Notes under the pieces: model-generated
Told to the model about the DNA's origin: nothing
Seen by the model: the letters and a program-made list of their open reading frames with translations, nothing else
Database searches by the model: none
Source: Taudactylus pleione
Taxonomy: Eukaryota; Chordata; Amphibia; Anura; Myobatrachidae
DNA: 64,000 bases
Reading direction: 5' to 3'
Assembly: GCA_031769625.1 (NCBI GenBank)
Contig: JAUIMM010000601.1
Coordinates: 1,526,001-1,590,000, forward strand
Part shown: positions 19,866 to 30,215 of the stretch, in pieces
Layout: each line of letters starts with the position of its first letter
How positions within the stretch are numbered: the stretch's first letter is position 1
Program-made: the position numbers and the translations under genes

Positions 19866-21680
19866 CTTAAGTCCTGATGGATAAGCGGTCCTCTTGCAGA
19901 GGAAGAGGCCACAGGTCATCTATCAGTGGAATATATAGGTTGGAATACCACACCCATCTGGGGCCACCAATAGCACCCTGGCTTTTTCTCTTTTGATCCT
20001 CTGAAGAAGATGAGGAAGAAGTAGGGTCAGAGGAAACAGGTAAACAAACTGAAAACTGCAAAGGAGTTGTTAGAGTATCCACTGCCAATGCCTGTGGGCC
20101 TCTCATTCGCGAGCAGGAAAGCGGCAGTTGATGGATTAACCTTGATGCCATCAGGTCTACCTGAGGAAGACCCCACCACTGAAGCAGTTGCTGAAACACT
20201 TGCAGGTTGAGCGGATGAATTTCCAGTCTCCCAGTTTTATACTCCTGGAATGAAAATTGCTGTCCAGGGAAGAATGTGGCTTACTTTCCTCATGGCACCC
20301 CAACTTTGGTGCTGCCCTGTTATTTATGTATGCCACAGCCGTGGCATTGCTAACAGGTGAGAGGAATTCAGCCACCAAAGCAGAGATGTTCGAGTCCTCG
20401 GTGACAATTGTACTCACTGATGAAGAACAAGATGAAAGAAAAATGAGACCCCGACCACTGAGAGAGCAGGTCCAATTGGAATGGCTGGGCATGGAACCTC
20501 CCATACCGGATGGACTCGAAGGTCGCAACCATCATCCCCAGCTGTCGAATACACAGGTGCACTGACACTCTCGATGATGTTGCAGTATCAGCTGCAAAAT
20601 GTGTTGAATGGAGGTGACCTTTTCATGTGGAAGGAACACCTTCTGCTTCAGCATGTCCAAAATCATTCCCAGAAATGGCCAGCGCTGAGTAGGCTGCAGA
20701 TTATTTTTTTGGGAATTTAAGAATCCAACCATGTTGTAAGAGAAGACTGTGAGTAATCGAGATGTCTAGTAACAATTTAGTTACTGAAGGAGCTTTGATT
20801 GAAGAGATCTTCCAAATAAGGGACAATAGTAATACCCTGAGTCCAAAGCAGGGCCCTCATAATGGGCCTGACCTTCATGACTAACTTAGCTGCTGGTAAA
20901 GACCATAAGGTAAGGTCTGAAATTGAAAATGAGAGTCTCGCACCTCAAACCGAAGGAATGCATGATACGGAGGCCAAATGGGCAAGTGGAGGTAGACATC
21001 CCTTATCTGTAAAGACACATGACATTCATCCTTCTCAAGACCCTTGTGATAACAGATTGAAGGGACTCCATCTTGAACCTGAAGGCCCGCAGATCTGGAT
21101 TGAGATTCTTGAGGTTCAAATAGGTCTCACTGATCCATCTGGCTTGGGAACTACAATCAAGCTGGAATAAGAACCTGCCCCCCGCTGGTGTACTGGAACA
21201 TGTACCACCACTCAAGAGGTCAGCAGACAAATGGGTTGTGATGCAGGAAGCTTGCCTATAGCTTCCTGCATTACAAACCCATGTGTCTGCTGACCTTGGT
21301 AAACCAGTTGTGCAAATTGAGGCGGAGGTTGGAGTTGGAAATCTAGCTTCCATCCCTTAATAACAATGTCCCAGATCCATGTACTGACAAGATTGGATCC
21401 AAACTTCTTTGAATTCCTGAAGGCGAGCTCCTACCCTGGGATCCACCAGGTGAGAGGGGAGCGCAGCATGCAGCTGAAAGCTTATCCTGTTGAGACAAGG
21501 ATGTAGTGGCTCTACTTCTACCTCTGGAACCATGGGAGATGGCAGGTGCTCCTCTGGAATGACTTCTGAATCTCCCTGGAACATGTAAGGACCGAAAGGA
21601 TGGTCCTGCAAAAGGTTTCCTAGGATGGGGAGCCGTAGATGGGAGATAAGTGGACTTACCATCTGTGACTTGAGATAGCC
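19866..21680 (-). pseudogene. DIRS reverse transcriptase-RNase H, broken
   Basis: Minus-strand pieces in order: LQEFKEVWIQSCQYMD (near 21420), YLNLKNLNPDLRAFRFKMES, a PYLEDL motif at about 20804-20821, LQPTQRWPFLGMILDMLKQK, FESIRYGRFHAQPFQLDLLS, then RNase H NATAVAYINNRAAPKLG and QQLLQWWGLPQVDLMASRL. This order is characteristic of the DIRS reverse transcriptase and RNase H, which copy the element RNA. The catalytic YLDD reads YLED, and the Asp expected before NATAVAYIN is Ser. Together with several frameshifts and stops this makes it inactive. Confidence 0.85.
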
Positions 21681-21689
21681 ACTTATCTA

Positions 21690-22840
21690 GTTCAGATACA
21701 AACTAGAACTTCTCCTGTGAAATGGAAGAGCCTCCACAGCTCTTTGTTGACTCCACATCAGCCTGCCATTGTCGTAGCCAAAGTGCTCTATGGGCTGAGA
21801 TAGCCAAATCCGAGGATCTGGAAGAAAGATTACATATGTGTGCAATCTGTTCTGCTAAAGGAATCAGTTCCTCCACTGACACCTCAGACCTAAGGCCCTC
21901 AGAAAGTTGTGTAGCCCAGGCTTCAACAGGCTTGTTGACCCAGCAGCTTATTAGTGCAGGAGGGACACTGTAAATCAACTTTAAAGTATTTTCTAACTTA
22001 ATGTTGGAAGTTTCCTCTAAGGACAATGCTCATGGAACCGGGAGCACAGTCTTCTTAGACAGACAGAACTCCACTGAAGGCGGAGTCTCACATAATTCCC
22101 TACTACCTGAAGAAAACGGATTAAAATAAAAAAATATATATGGAACATTTCACGAATTTGCATTAGTATATGTGCTGCTGAAGCGAGCTCTATAGTTTAA
22201 AAGTTTTTGAGACACTTTGAACGTCTTATCTGGGGTGTTTCAACGCAGAGGTAAGGGTTTCAACCAATACCTCACACTCTGGAAAAGTGACAGCCTGTCT
22301 TTGTCTTTTATTAAAGATAGATGGCGTAGTAGAATTAACATGTAACACCTGGTGGATTGCAGCAATCAATGCCTTTACACCCTGAGATAAAGGTTCCACC
22401 TTCTCAGGTTTGAACCTCACCTTCCTTTGTTCTGGTCTCTCGTCCTTTTCCGACTCATCCCACCTAAGGGGATTTGGAATCAGTCTTTTAGCAAGAACTA
22501 GAGAGGATGAGGCCCTGGAAGTGGCCCTGGCTGACATAACATTAGTGAGCCCTTCTACAGATCTGGCTAAATAATGTGCCCAATCTGTTCAGAGATGGCC
22601 GACGTCTGAGATCTTGCAACTTTTCTCTCTCTGCAAGAAGCTTCCAGCTCTGCAGACAGATGAGACATGACTGAAGTAATTGTCTTAGTATTGCTTAACA
22701 GATATTGTTTAAGTACCATGCACTCTACCGATTGCATCACTGCAACACATTGTTGGTGAAGCAGCAATCTAAGGCTCTGAAGCACATTTTTCACACAGCA
22801 GTAGATGACTGCCCCTGTGTAAATTTCTCTGCACAATTTT
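21690..22840 (-). pseudogene. DIRS gag-like ORF, broken
   Basis: Minus-strand segments at 22836-22567, 22537-22226 and 22026-21703 carry SQGVKALIAAIHQVL, KRQRQAVTFPECE, WVNKPVEAWATQLSEGLRSE and AISAHRALWLRQWQADVEST. I recognise these as the gag-like first ORF of vertebrate DIRS elements, the structural protein thought to package element RNA. It lies upstream of the reverse transcriptase as expected. Stops and shifts separate the pieces. Confidence 0.7.
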
Positions 22841-23128
22841 GCAGGAAAAAGGATTTAGAGCAGCTTTAGACTCTTTAGAAGTCATGTACTGACACACTGA
22901 AGGGATGGTGAGAAAACACAGAGACTGTATACATGGAGAGGAAACAGTAATACAAGGCCATATAGGGATTATTGATTTCACCCAGCCCAAGTAGCACTGA
23001 TACAATGATTAGTGCTATCTAACACAATATAATGTGTTAATTGCTGTGTAAATACAGTTGTATTCCTCAATTGCCTGACTGCACTTTTCACAATCAGGCA
23101 GTGTCCCCTAGTGGATGAAGGAGAAATA
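22841..23128 (-). other. DIRS 5' region and terminal repeat
   Basis: Non-coding stretch between the gag start and the terminus CAGTGTCCCCTAGTGGATGA, which is inverted relative to 16468-16497. Confidence 0.55.
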
Positions 23129-23708
23129 TTGGTTATCCTTTTTTACCCCTGATGCATCACTCAATGGTATCTCCTTCTCTAGAGTCCAGATGTAGAATGC
23201 ATTATAGATCATGGATATAATATAGCCTCTTTCCTCTCTCATTCATAACACAGAATTTGTACCATGGCTCAAACCACAAGCCTTAAAGGTGTGGTCACAT
23301 GGTAGTCTCCTGTGTATTGGCCAGCTGGTGGATAAAGAGAGGATAATTCTTTCTTGGATGTCCAAGACAAGTTATTGCTTCTGCTTCACAACCCTTGGTC
23401 TTATCTGCAAATGAGACACTTTGGGGGAGATTAGCTTCTAACTGTAACTTTTAAGGCTGTGTTTGAAAAATGACAGGAGCTTATTGGTTAGTATTCCATC
23501 TCCCTCCACTTTATCTCACTCCAAGCTTTATGAAATCTCCCCCTTAATACTAAGTGCCAGTAGACAAACATTTCTGCACAGTTCTGACACCATTTGAGAT
23601 ATTATACATGACAGAGTGCTCTCCAAAACATACTGTACAATCTGTACCTGATTCTGGGTTGCACATAATGTGGTTTCAATTTCAAAAGCCTGTAGCAAAC
23701 GCAATGTA
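23129..23708. other. Flank of DIRS with a MITE
   Basis: Unassigned sequence except for the palindromic MITE at 23423-23543. Confidence 0.4.
23423..23543. mobile_element. 121-bp MITE
   Basis: Outer ends GGGGGAGATT and AATCTCCCCC (one base apart) and internal AGCTTATTGGTTAGTATT-type sequence resemble the class of element at 290-468. Arms are weaker than in the other MITEs. Confidence 0.5.
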
Positions 23709-24921
23709 AATGTAATGGTACAGCATATTCAGTGTTGTATGCCTCTATGCAATTGCAACACTACAATCCTCCATCCGTGAGAGATTCCATCATTACTATC
23801 TTCAACACTTAAATTTACCCATGTTTTGTGCAGGAGATGCAACTAAATTTGTCATTCACATTGCATACACATGACTCAGAATAGGTAGCTACTCTTGTTA
23901 CACACCAATGAGACAGCCATTGCTTGGAAGTTCAAAAATATCTGCAGTATGCTCAAAATTACTAGATGTGGATGTGTTCCGACTTGTGAGTGACTCATAA
24001 TCAGGCCCACTGTCTACATAATATATTAATTGCTTCTGGAAATAAATGTAATTCACACTACCACGTTAAGTACAGAAGAAGCATGGAACTCAGAACTATG
24101 TAGACCCCCAGATCAGGGGTATTTTAAGAGAGGACGGGGCCCGTGTGCAGACTCAGTGCTGGTCCCTTCCTCTCTCTAGTGGTGCCTTGGTGGCCAGTGG
24201 GTGCAGTAGATTATGGCTATGTGCCAGAATCTACATCACATGTGTGGGTCTCTGGGAATTGGTTACTGCGCCTTTTTTCCGGCAACAGCAGTACTAGACA
24301 CTGGGAAAATGGGCCCCACCATGTTCCCAGTGATTTTTTCTGCTCTGCAGTGCCAACTAGGCACTGCAGAGCAGCAGACTGGAGAAAATGGATCGGTAAG
24401 TATAGAGACTAAATGGGTGCAGGGTGTACAGTGTGGGCCTCTCTGGACCCAGGTGCACCACACAACTTGTAACTATTACAGATATGCCCCTGCCCTAGAT
24501 GATACAGTATCTCCTGGACCAATGTTATTCAATTAACCCATGCTTGCTCCCTTAGTATCTCTGAGTCCAAATTTAGATGTTACAGGACCCATATTCTACC
24601 ATATTACATAAAGGCTATCAAAACATTTGTGCATCCTGTTGCATATGTAATGTAACTATATTAAATAGATCAAAGGAGATTTTGAGGACAGATATGTCAA
24701 CCTACCCTGGTCCAGTTTTTGTCACATGGTAATTTTCCAATTTCCACCTATTAAGAAATGTTGATATGGTCATAGTGTTGACATTGACCATGTTGAAATT
24801 CATCATGTAGACATGACAGCATCTGGGTCCTGACAGTCCTATGACTGTAACTTCTGGGTCAAAGCTTTGCTCCTCAAGTATTTCAGAACATATTGTTTGG
24901 CTATACCTCCACAACATAACC
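23709..24921. repeat. Duplicated flank B, copy 2
   Basis: Near-identical partner of 17651-18864. It lies outside the DIRS right terminus, which makes this the ancestral arrangement. Single-base differences and a few short indels separate the copies. Contains the hAT MITE at 24114-24492. Confidence 0.85.
24114..24492. mobile_element. 379-bp hAT MITE (copy 2)
   Basis: Same element and same 8-bp flanks as 18058-18443, carried along by the duplication. Confidence 0.85.
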
Positions 24922-25180
24922 CCATCCCTTTAAGGTTTAAACCTTACCATGTACAATGAAGAAAAACTCAAAAAAGGGATTGAATAATAAGTGGTTACTC
25001 TTATAAATCAAGTAGTCAGTTCCCGAACAATCTTTGTTGTGGATTATAGAGGGGAAAAAATCCACGGTAAACCCAAGGTCCCCTTGCTCATATCCTTGTT
25101 GCAAATTAATGTACAGGGTCTTTGATGATTGTTGCTACAGTTGCACGGGTTGTCTTTAGGGCAGGAGGGGGAAGGGTGTC
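24922..25180. other. Unassigned spacer
   Basis: Nothing recognised. It ends in AGGGTGTC (25181-25188), the left target duplication of the next hAT. Confidence 0.4.
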
Positions 25181-25188
25181 AGGGTGTC

Positions 25189-26117
25189 CAGGGCCAGATA
25201 AAGGTCTGTGGGGGCCCCTGGGCATTAAACTTGTGGGGGACCATATATACCATCATCCCCTGTAGTAATGCCCCTTATGCAGTACCCCCAGTAGTGGTCC
25301 CCATATGCAATGCCCCCAGTAGTGCCACTTATATAGTGCCCCCAGACCCCCCTATGCAGTGCCCCTTATATAATGCCCCAGTAGTGGTCCCCCTATACAG
25401 TGCCCCAAGTCCCAATAGTTGTCCCCCTATGCAGTGCCCCTTATATAACTCCCCAGTAGTGGTCCCCCTATACAGTGCCCTCAGTAGTGCCCCCAGATCC
25501 AGTAGTGACCCCCATGCAGTGTCCCTTATATAGTGCCCCCAGGAGTCCCCCCTTATGCATTGCCCACAGAAGAAGTTCCCCCCTATATGCTGCCCCCAGT
25601 AGTAGCCCACCCCTATTCAGTGCCGCCAATAGTTGTCCTATGCATTGCCCCATGATGTGGCTCCCCATATGCAGTGCCCCTTACACACACAAAAAAAACC
25701 CCACAACTTACCTGAAACCCTGCTCCTGATGTGACCATCGCTGCCCACTCTGGCTCCTCTTCTCCTGCAATATGGGAGAGACGTCAGCATCATGACATCA
25801 CTCCCATCATCATCCATGGGGGAGCCGGAAGATGGAGCTCATAAGTGAGCTCCAGCCGGCACCCTACCATTGAAGCAGCAGCCAATGAGAGTCTGTGTGA
25901 CTCTCATTTCCTGCTGTAACATACACACAGCTGCCGGCGGCGGCTGTGTGTTTGTCCCTATGTAGTGTGGTCGCGCTCACTGCGCAGTGTACACTACACC
26001 AGCATTGGGGACAATAGTGGCCGGTGAAGCCACAGGCTGCACCGCTGCTAGTGGGGGCCCCTCTGTGCATGGGGGCCCAGGGAAGACCTCCCCTGTCCCC
26101 CCCTTAATCCAGCCCTG
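25189..26117. mobile_element. 929-bp hAT with G/C-run array
   Basis: Ends CAGGGCCAGATAAAGG and CCTTAATCCAGCCCTG form an inverted pair of the 'CAGGGCCGGATTAAGG' hAT type. Octamers AGGGTGTC (25181-25188) and AGGGTATC (26118-26125) differ at one base. The first half is a short-period array on GTGCCCC..AGTAGTG (25250-25680). The second half has CAGCAGCCAATGAGAGTC and GCCGGCGGCGGCTG, shared with the hAT at 30216. No transposase. Confidence 0.85.
25250..25685 (-). repeat. Short-period C-run array
   Basis: Irregular units such as CAGTAGTGGTCCCCCTATAC and AGTGCCCCTTATATA. The complementary strand is rich in GGGG/GGGGG runs spaced about 15-25 bases apart. Confidence 0.85.
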
Positions 26118-26830
26118 AGGGTATCAGCCAAAGGACCCCAGACTGTGCTATCCGCAAAATAGATTGAGCAGCGGTGTGCTTGTGGGAAGCCACGCACCAC
26201 TAGATCTTAAAATAAGGACAAGCAGCTGTCTGAGGAGGGAGTCATTCCGGTTCAGGTCATTAAACCCTTGTCTGGACACTCCCTCCACACTCGGGGAACT
26301 CACCTTGTCTTCTCCACTGTGTTCGCTGTCCTCGTTCCACCTGTGGATGCCTGCTCTGCTCCGTAGTCTCTGCTACTTGCTTGTCATTCTGTTTTTTGCT
26401 GTATGTTGCGCTTCCTCTGTAATCCTAGGTCACGTGACCGGGTGAACAGTTGGTTGCGGATGATACAGTCCAATGCCATTAACGGCTGTTTGTATAATCA
26501 ATGTGGGGGATGTCTCCAATGTTTTTCTGCCCTCATAGGGCCTTCCTTCCTCTGGAAGATGATGTGTTAGTGCAGTAAAGGCAGAGAGGAGGGTAAGACA
26601 CCTTCTTAGTCCCGCCTCTCCAATAATTGGATTTTCCTTCTTATTCTTGGATAGATTGCAGCTTTGTCATCTGTCAATCAGCTGTTTCCACTGTTTCAAT
26701 TTTTCACTGGTCAAAGTGACAAATAATATGCTCATACGCTTGACATATCCACCTATATTCCAAATATTAATGTTACAAATATACACATATATAATATACA
26801 AATCCACATGACCATATTTGCCTTTAATCT
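26118..26830. other. Unassigned GC-richer region
   Basis: No coding family recognised. It contains the perfect 12-bp palindrome GGTCACGTGACC at about 26429-26440 (an E-box core), of unknown meaning. Confidence 0.35.
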
Positions 26831-27267
26831 TATACCCCTTTTCCACCAGAATTCCGGGTCTGACATGGAGTTGGAACAGGGTTCCTATCCGGATCAGACC
26901 CGGAATTTAGCCACCGCCGACTCGGGATATTCCCGAGTCGGAGCCGCTCACACCGCAGTTGGGTCTGCAAAGACCCAGCTTTTCCCGCATGAAAGTGGAC
27001 ACTTGGAGATGACATCATCTCCAAGCGCCACTGAAGCCAGACTAATCGGCCAGCTTGCGGCGCACTGCAGGTCATCAAGACCAGGAGTGTGCCTTACACA
27101 CAGCAGGGTTTCACGGCCTATGCCCATGTTAAACCCTGCTATTTACCTGGGTTGGATTGCCAGGTCACTCGACCCGGTGATCCATCCCTCACCCCTTTTA
27201 CACCAAGGAGCTGCCCAGGTTAACCCTGCAATAACCCGGGTTTTAGCTCCGGTGTAAAAGAGGTATA
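26831..27267. mobile_element. 437-bp element made of serial palindromes (second family)
   Basis: Ends TATACCCCTTTTCCACC and GGTGTAAAAGAGGTATA are inverted. Inside, successive palindromes follow one another: GAATTCCGGGTCTGA..TCAGACCCGGAATTT (26849-26908), CCGACTCGGGATATTCCCGA and rest (26917-26941), TGGGTCTGCAAAGACCCA (26960-26977), CTTGGAGATGACATCATCTC and rest (27002-27025), and GCAGGGTTT..AAACCCTGC (27103-27139). It is unrelated in sequence to the hairpin-chain element but has the same architecture. Target duplication not resolved. Confidence 0.7.
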
Positions 27268-27504
27268 ATTGTGTTACATAGACTTACAACTGAATATGTA
27301 CATAATATACATACATATACATGTACATGCACCCTTGTGCATACATATACATACAAGTATATGCGTGTACATAGAGAAACAGTTGTGGATTATAATGGAT
27401 TGATCCCCGATATCAACTTTAATGAGTCCAACAACTTAATGGTCTGATGGTATGAATGGCATGTGGTTATGTGTAATGGTTTGAGTAAGTGGATACAGTT
27501 TTAG
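27268..27504. other. Unassigned AT-rich spacer
   Basis: TACATATACA-type low-complexity sequence, nothing else seen. Confidence 0.4.
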
Positions 27505-27708
27505 ACCCCCATTTACTAACGAGTTTTATAACCAAAACAAGTGATGCATTTCACTGAGTATGATAAATGGTGCTCCAGCCAATCAGCTCCCAACTGTCAT
27601 TGTTCTAACATTTGACAGTTGGGATCTGATTGGCTGGAGCACCATTCATCATACACAGTGAAATGTATCATTCGTTTTGGTGATAAAACTCGTTAGTAAA
27701 TGAGGCCC
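27505..27708. mobile_element. 204-bp palindromic MITE
   Basis: ACCCCCATTTACTAACGAG pairs with CTCGTTAGTAAATGAGGCCC. The inner arms GGTGCTCCAGCCAATCAG and CTGATTGGCTGGAGCACC are exact complements, and CCCAACTGTCA / TGACAGTTGGG sit near the centre. No coding content. Confidence 0.85.
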
Positions 27709-27924
27709 ATTGTATGTTAATGAAGCAGAAATTGGTAAATTCAAGTATTACAGGCCAGTGGGATGGATTCTATTCTCAACTGTCCCGATGTTGCTCTGTG
27801 ATCAAGTGAACATTGAAAAAACCGAACAAATTCTAACAATTTACTTGGTTATAAAATTTGTTTGGAATAATTAATTAATGATTATCAAGCTACTGCTCAC
27901 TTAATCACTTAAATTGCAGCTCAC

Positions 27925-28389
27925 TTAATCATTGCAAAAAATGGACCTCACTTTGTTATCAAGATTTAATCCTTTTGGTGTCAATGTTTCCATGTTAACC
28001 ATAAATCTCAGTTCCTCCTTGTTAATAAGGTTTATGTAGTTTCCTCCTGCTTAAAATGTGCTGATATTGGGTGATCATCTGAAACTTTCCTAATGTTCCG
28101 TATATGTTCATCAATCCTTATTGTTCTTACAATATATTGTTTAATGCAGAGGCACTTCAGGATATAAATGATGCCCTTGCTGTGACATGTTATCGTTTCT
28201 TTTATACATAATTCTGTGTTATTTGATGGTACAGATGTATACGCAGGTCTGTGAGGTCTTCCGGATGTGAGATAGCTGTAGTGGGCATCTCTAATGCTGG
28301 CTTTGAGATTGCAGACATTAGTATAATTTTGCAGTAGAACAGCGTACTTAATCGCAGCTGTGATCACAATAGTGATCCATAGTGAATCA
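27925..28389 (-). pseudogene. PLE GIY-YIG fragment B
   Basis: Minus-strand reading gives NLKASIRDAHYSYLTSG, a linker, IIYILKCLCIKQYIVRT, IDEHIRNIRKVSDDHPISAH, then after a frameshift LRFMVNMETLTPKGLNLDNK ending at a stop near 27925. This is the GIY-YIG endonuclease end of a Penelope-like element. The tip beyond 28345 abuts the hairpin-chain copy at 28390. One frameshift is visible and the GIY motif is IIY. Confidence 0.75.
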
Positions 28390-28939
28390 GGGCCTGATTC
28401 AGACCCACTCGCGAGCGGCTGTCCGCTCGCAAGTGGGTCGATGGTGTGCACTGCACATGCGCACGACGGAGGGAGCTCCGTCGTGCGCATGCGCGAGACG
28501 CGACGAGCGAAGGACTTTCCTTCGCTCATTGTGTCTGATCAAAGGGGGCGTGCTGTCAATGTTGATTGACAGCACGCCCCCTTTGGTGGGTGTGCCGGGG
28601 GCGTGCCTGCCAGATGGAGGCATTCCCAAGGGAACGCCTACCGTCAGAAGCCGGCCCCACTGACATCACTAGTGATGTCAGTGGGAGTGATTTTGGCTCT
28701 GATAGAGCCAAAATCACTCCTGGCCTTGCGGATGAGTTTCTCAACCGCAGGCTTCTGCTCGCACTGGCGATGGTCGCGATGGTCAAGACCATCGCGACCA
28801 TCATCCTGCACGCTCGTATAGGCTGTGGGTGGTGACCCACAGCTATACGAGCATCCAGGAGGACGCTCCATATTTATGGAGGTGGGCCCTGATTCAGAGC
28901 GAGCGCTCTGGTCAGAGCATCCGGCTCTGAATCATGGCC
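28390..28939 (+). mobile_element. Hairpin-chain element, best-preserved copy (550 bp)
   Basis: Adjacent palindromes cover nearly all of the element: 28402-28439 (GCGAGCGG..), 28453-28494 (GCGCACGACGGAG/CTCCGTCGTGCGC), 28505-28527 (GAGCGAAGGACTTTCCTTCG..), 28541-28584 (AAAGGGGGCGTGCTGTCAA / complement), 28618-28639 (weak), 28657-28684 (perfect 28 bp, CCACTGACATCACTAGTG..), 28685-28719 (GAGTGATTTTGGCTC / GAGCCAAAATCACTC), 28726-28751 (weak), 28770-28801 (ATGGTCGCGATGGTC / GACCATCGCGACCAT), 28813-28851 (CTCGTATAG..CTATACGAG), 28866-28881 (CTCCATATTTATGGAG) and the terminal module. Ends GGGCCTGATTCAG and CTGAATCATGGCC; TCA on both sides (28387-28389, 28940-28942). No coding capacity. Confidence 0.9.
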
Positions 28940-29230
28940 TCAGTTCCATAACCCAAGTCCTCAAAATTCTGGTAGTATGACCCATAGAGCTCAGGTTAAA
29001 ACTGCAGGTGAGCAGATAAATTACATCCTTGTAGTCAAATTGTGGAAACTCTTTACAGTATATACAGTATCTAATAATTGGTACTTAAAGTAATTGATGT
29101 TTTCTCTCATATATGTAAACATATAACACACCTTGTTTTCACATTTATTAAACCCAGCGGGGCTGACAGGAAGAAAGTTTTTATTAATAGCTATTATATT
29201 ATTAAGAAACAATGCCATTGTTTTCACAGT
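28940..29230 (-). pseudogene. PLE GIY-YIG fragment A
   Basis: The minus strand reads FNKCENKVCYMFTYMRENIN, YTVKSFHN, then DVIYLLTCSFNLSSMGHTTR up to the hairpin-chain insertion. This is the Cys linker and first half of a PLE endonuclease domain. Fragment B on the other side of the insertion repeats this part rather than continuing it, so the two pieces come from different PLE copies, perhaps a tandem pair. Confidence 0.65.
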
Positions 29231-29686
29231 TGAGTGATTATCAGTGGTCTACACATGCGTCTGAGTCGCACCATCATGTTTCAACTTTCACTACCGTCAG
29301 CTGTCGCAGCTAGTATTTGTCTGCAATGTGTTTGATATTCAGGGAGCATTTGGAAGAGTTAACGTGTAGTGGCAGCTCAAATGCAGGCATGTCACAACCA
29401 TTTTTGAAGCATGTCTCAGCCTGGGGCTGTCCCATAGGCAGTAAAAATGGCTCCGGCATCTCAATTCCAGTGGCCATTGTGCACGATCATAGGCTTACAC
29501 AGGAGGCTGATCATTGACCAATCTGCGACCGATGCTTGGTCTTTGCATGCAGCCGCTTGGATTTGCCTAGTTGCTGGAGGGCGACTCAATTCAAATCCCT
29601 GTGAATGCAACATTGTCATATTTTTGCACAGCCACTGTGTACAAATTAGCAGGGACAGCATTAACATCCATCTCTGAATCAGGCCC
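29231..29686. mobile_element. One-ended element sharing the hairpin-chain terminus
   Basis: The right end ATCTCTGAATCAGGCCC (29670-29686) followed by TAA is the terminus of the hairpin-chain family, but the preceding ~400 bp are not palindromic and have no similarity to its modules. No matching left end was found. It could be a fragment of a related, possibly autonomous, family. Confidence 0.5.
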
Positions 29687-29936
29687 TAAGATAACGAAAC
29701 ACTACTGTCATTTTTAGATCAAATTTATTGCTAAGTAATGAGTGTGTTTTGGAGAAGAAGGTCCAGCAAGATGTTATCTTGTCTAAGGATTCTATATTTC
29801 TGAATAATTATTATCTGATTTTTTTCCTGAACATGGAAACTAAATACCTATATAATACAGAATCCCTTTACCATCTGCAATGTTTTACAAATGAAAAGTA
29901 AGTTTGTGTGTTTTTTGCTTTTATCTGGAAACATAG
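29687..29936. other. Spacer
   Basis: Nothing recognised. Confidence 0.4.
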
Positions 29937-30215
29937 AATGGTGTATTTGTTTAATAGAGATGGTGTGTGCTTGTTTACTAGAGATGGTGTGTGTGTTTCT
30001 TTACTAGCGATGGTGTGTGTGTGTTTACTAGAGATGGTGTGTGTGTGTTTACTAGAGATGGTGTGTGTGTTTGTTTACTAGAGATGGTGTGTGTGTGTGT
30101 TTACTAGAGATGGTGTGTGTGTGTGTTTACTAGAGATGGTGTGTGTGTTTACTAGAGATGCTGTGTGTGTGTTTACTAGAGATGATGTGTGTGTGCTTAC
30201 TAGAGATGGTGTGTG
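29937..30215. repeat. Minisatellite GTGTGTTTACTAGAGATGGT, left part
   Basis: About eleven units of roughly 20-28 bp, with length variation in the GT run. It continues at 33335-33490; the two parts were one array before the hAT at 30216 inserted. Confidence 0.9.

Larger units (their letters stand above)
16117..23128 (-). mobile_element. DIRS-type retrotransposon, rearranged
   Basis: A minus-strand element with order gag, reverse transcriptase, RNase H, tyrosine recombinase, as in vertebrate DIRS. GGGGACACTGGAG marks the left terminus (about 16117) and CAGTGTCCCCTAGTGG the right (about 23100-23116), an inverted pair. A further internal copy, CCACTAGGGGACACTGGGG, lies near 16480-16497; split termini and internal complementary repeats are normal for DIRS. 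The 3' untranslated part (about 16500 to 16117) has GAGGGGGAGGAGCTAGCTAC on the minus strand. A hairpin-chain element (16504-17008) and a partial tandem duplication (17071-18884) interrupt it. Boundaries are approximate. Confidence 0.8.

Noticed and set aside
26429..26440. GGTCACGTGACC as a promoter E-box
   Set aside because: An isolated 12-bp palindrome without a gene or other promoter elements; kept only as a note in the region entry.
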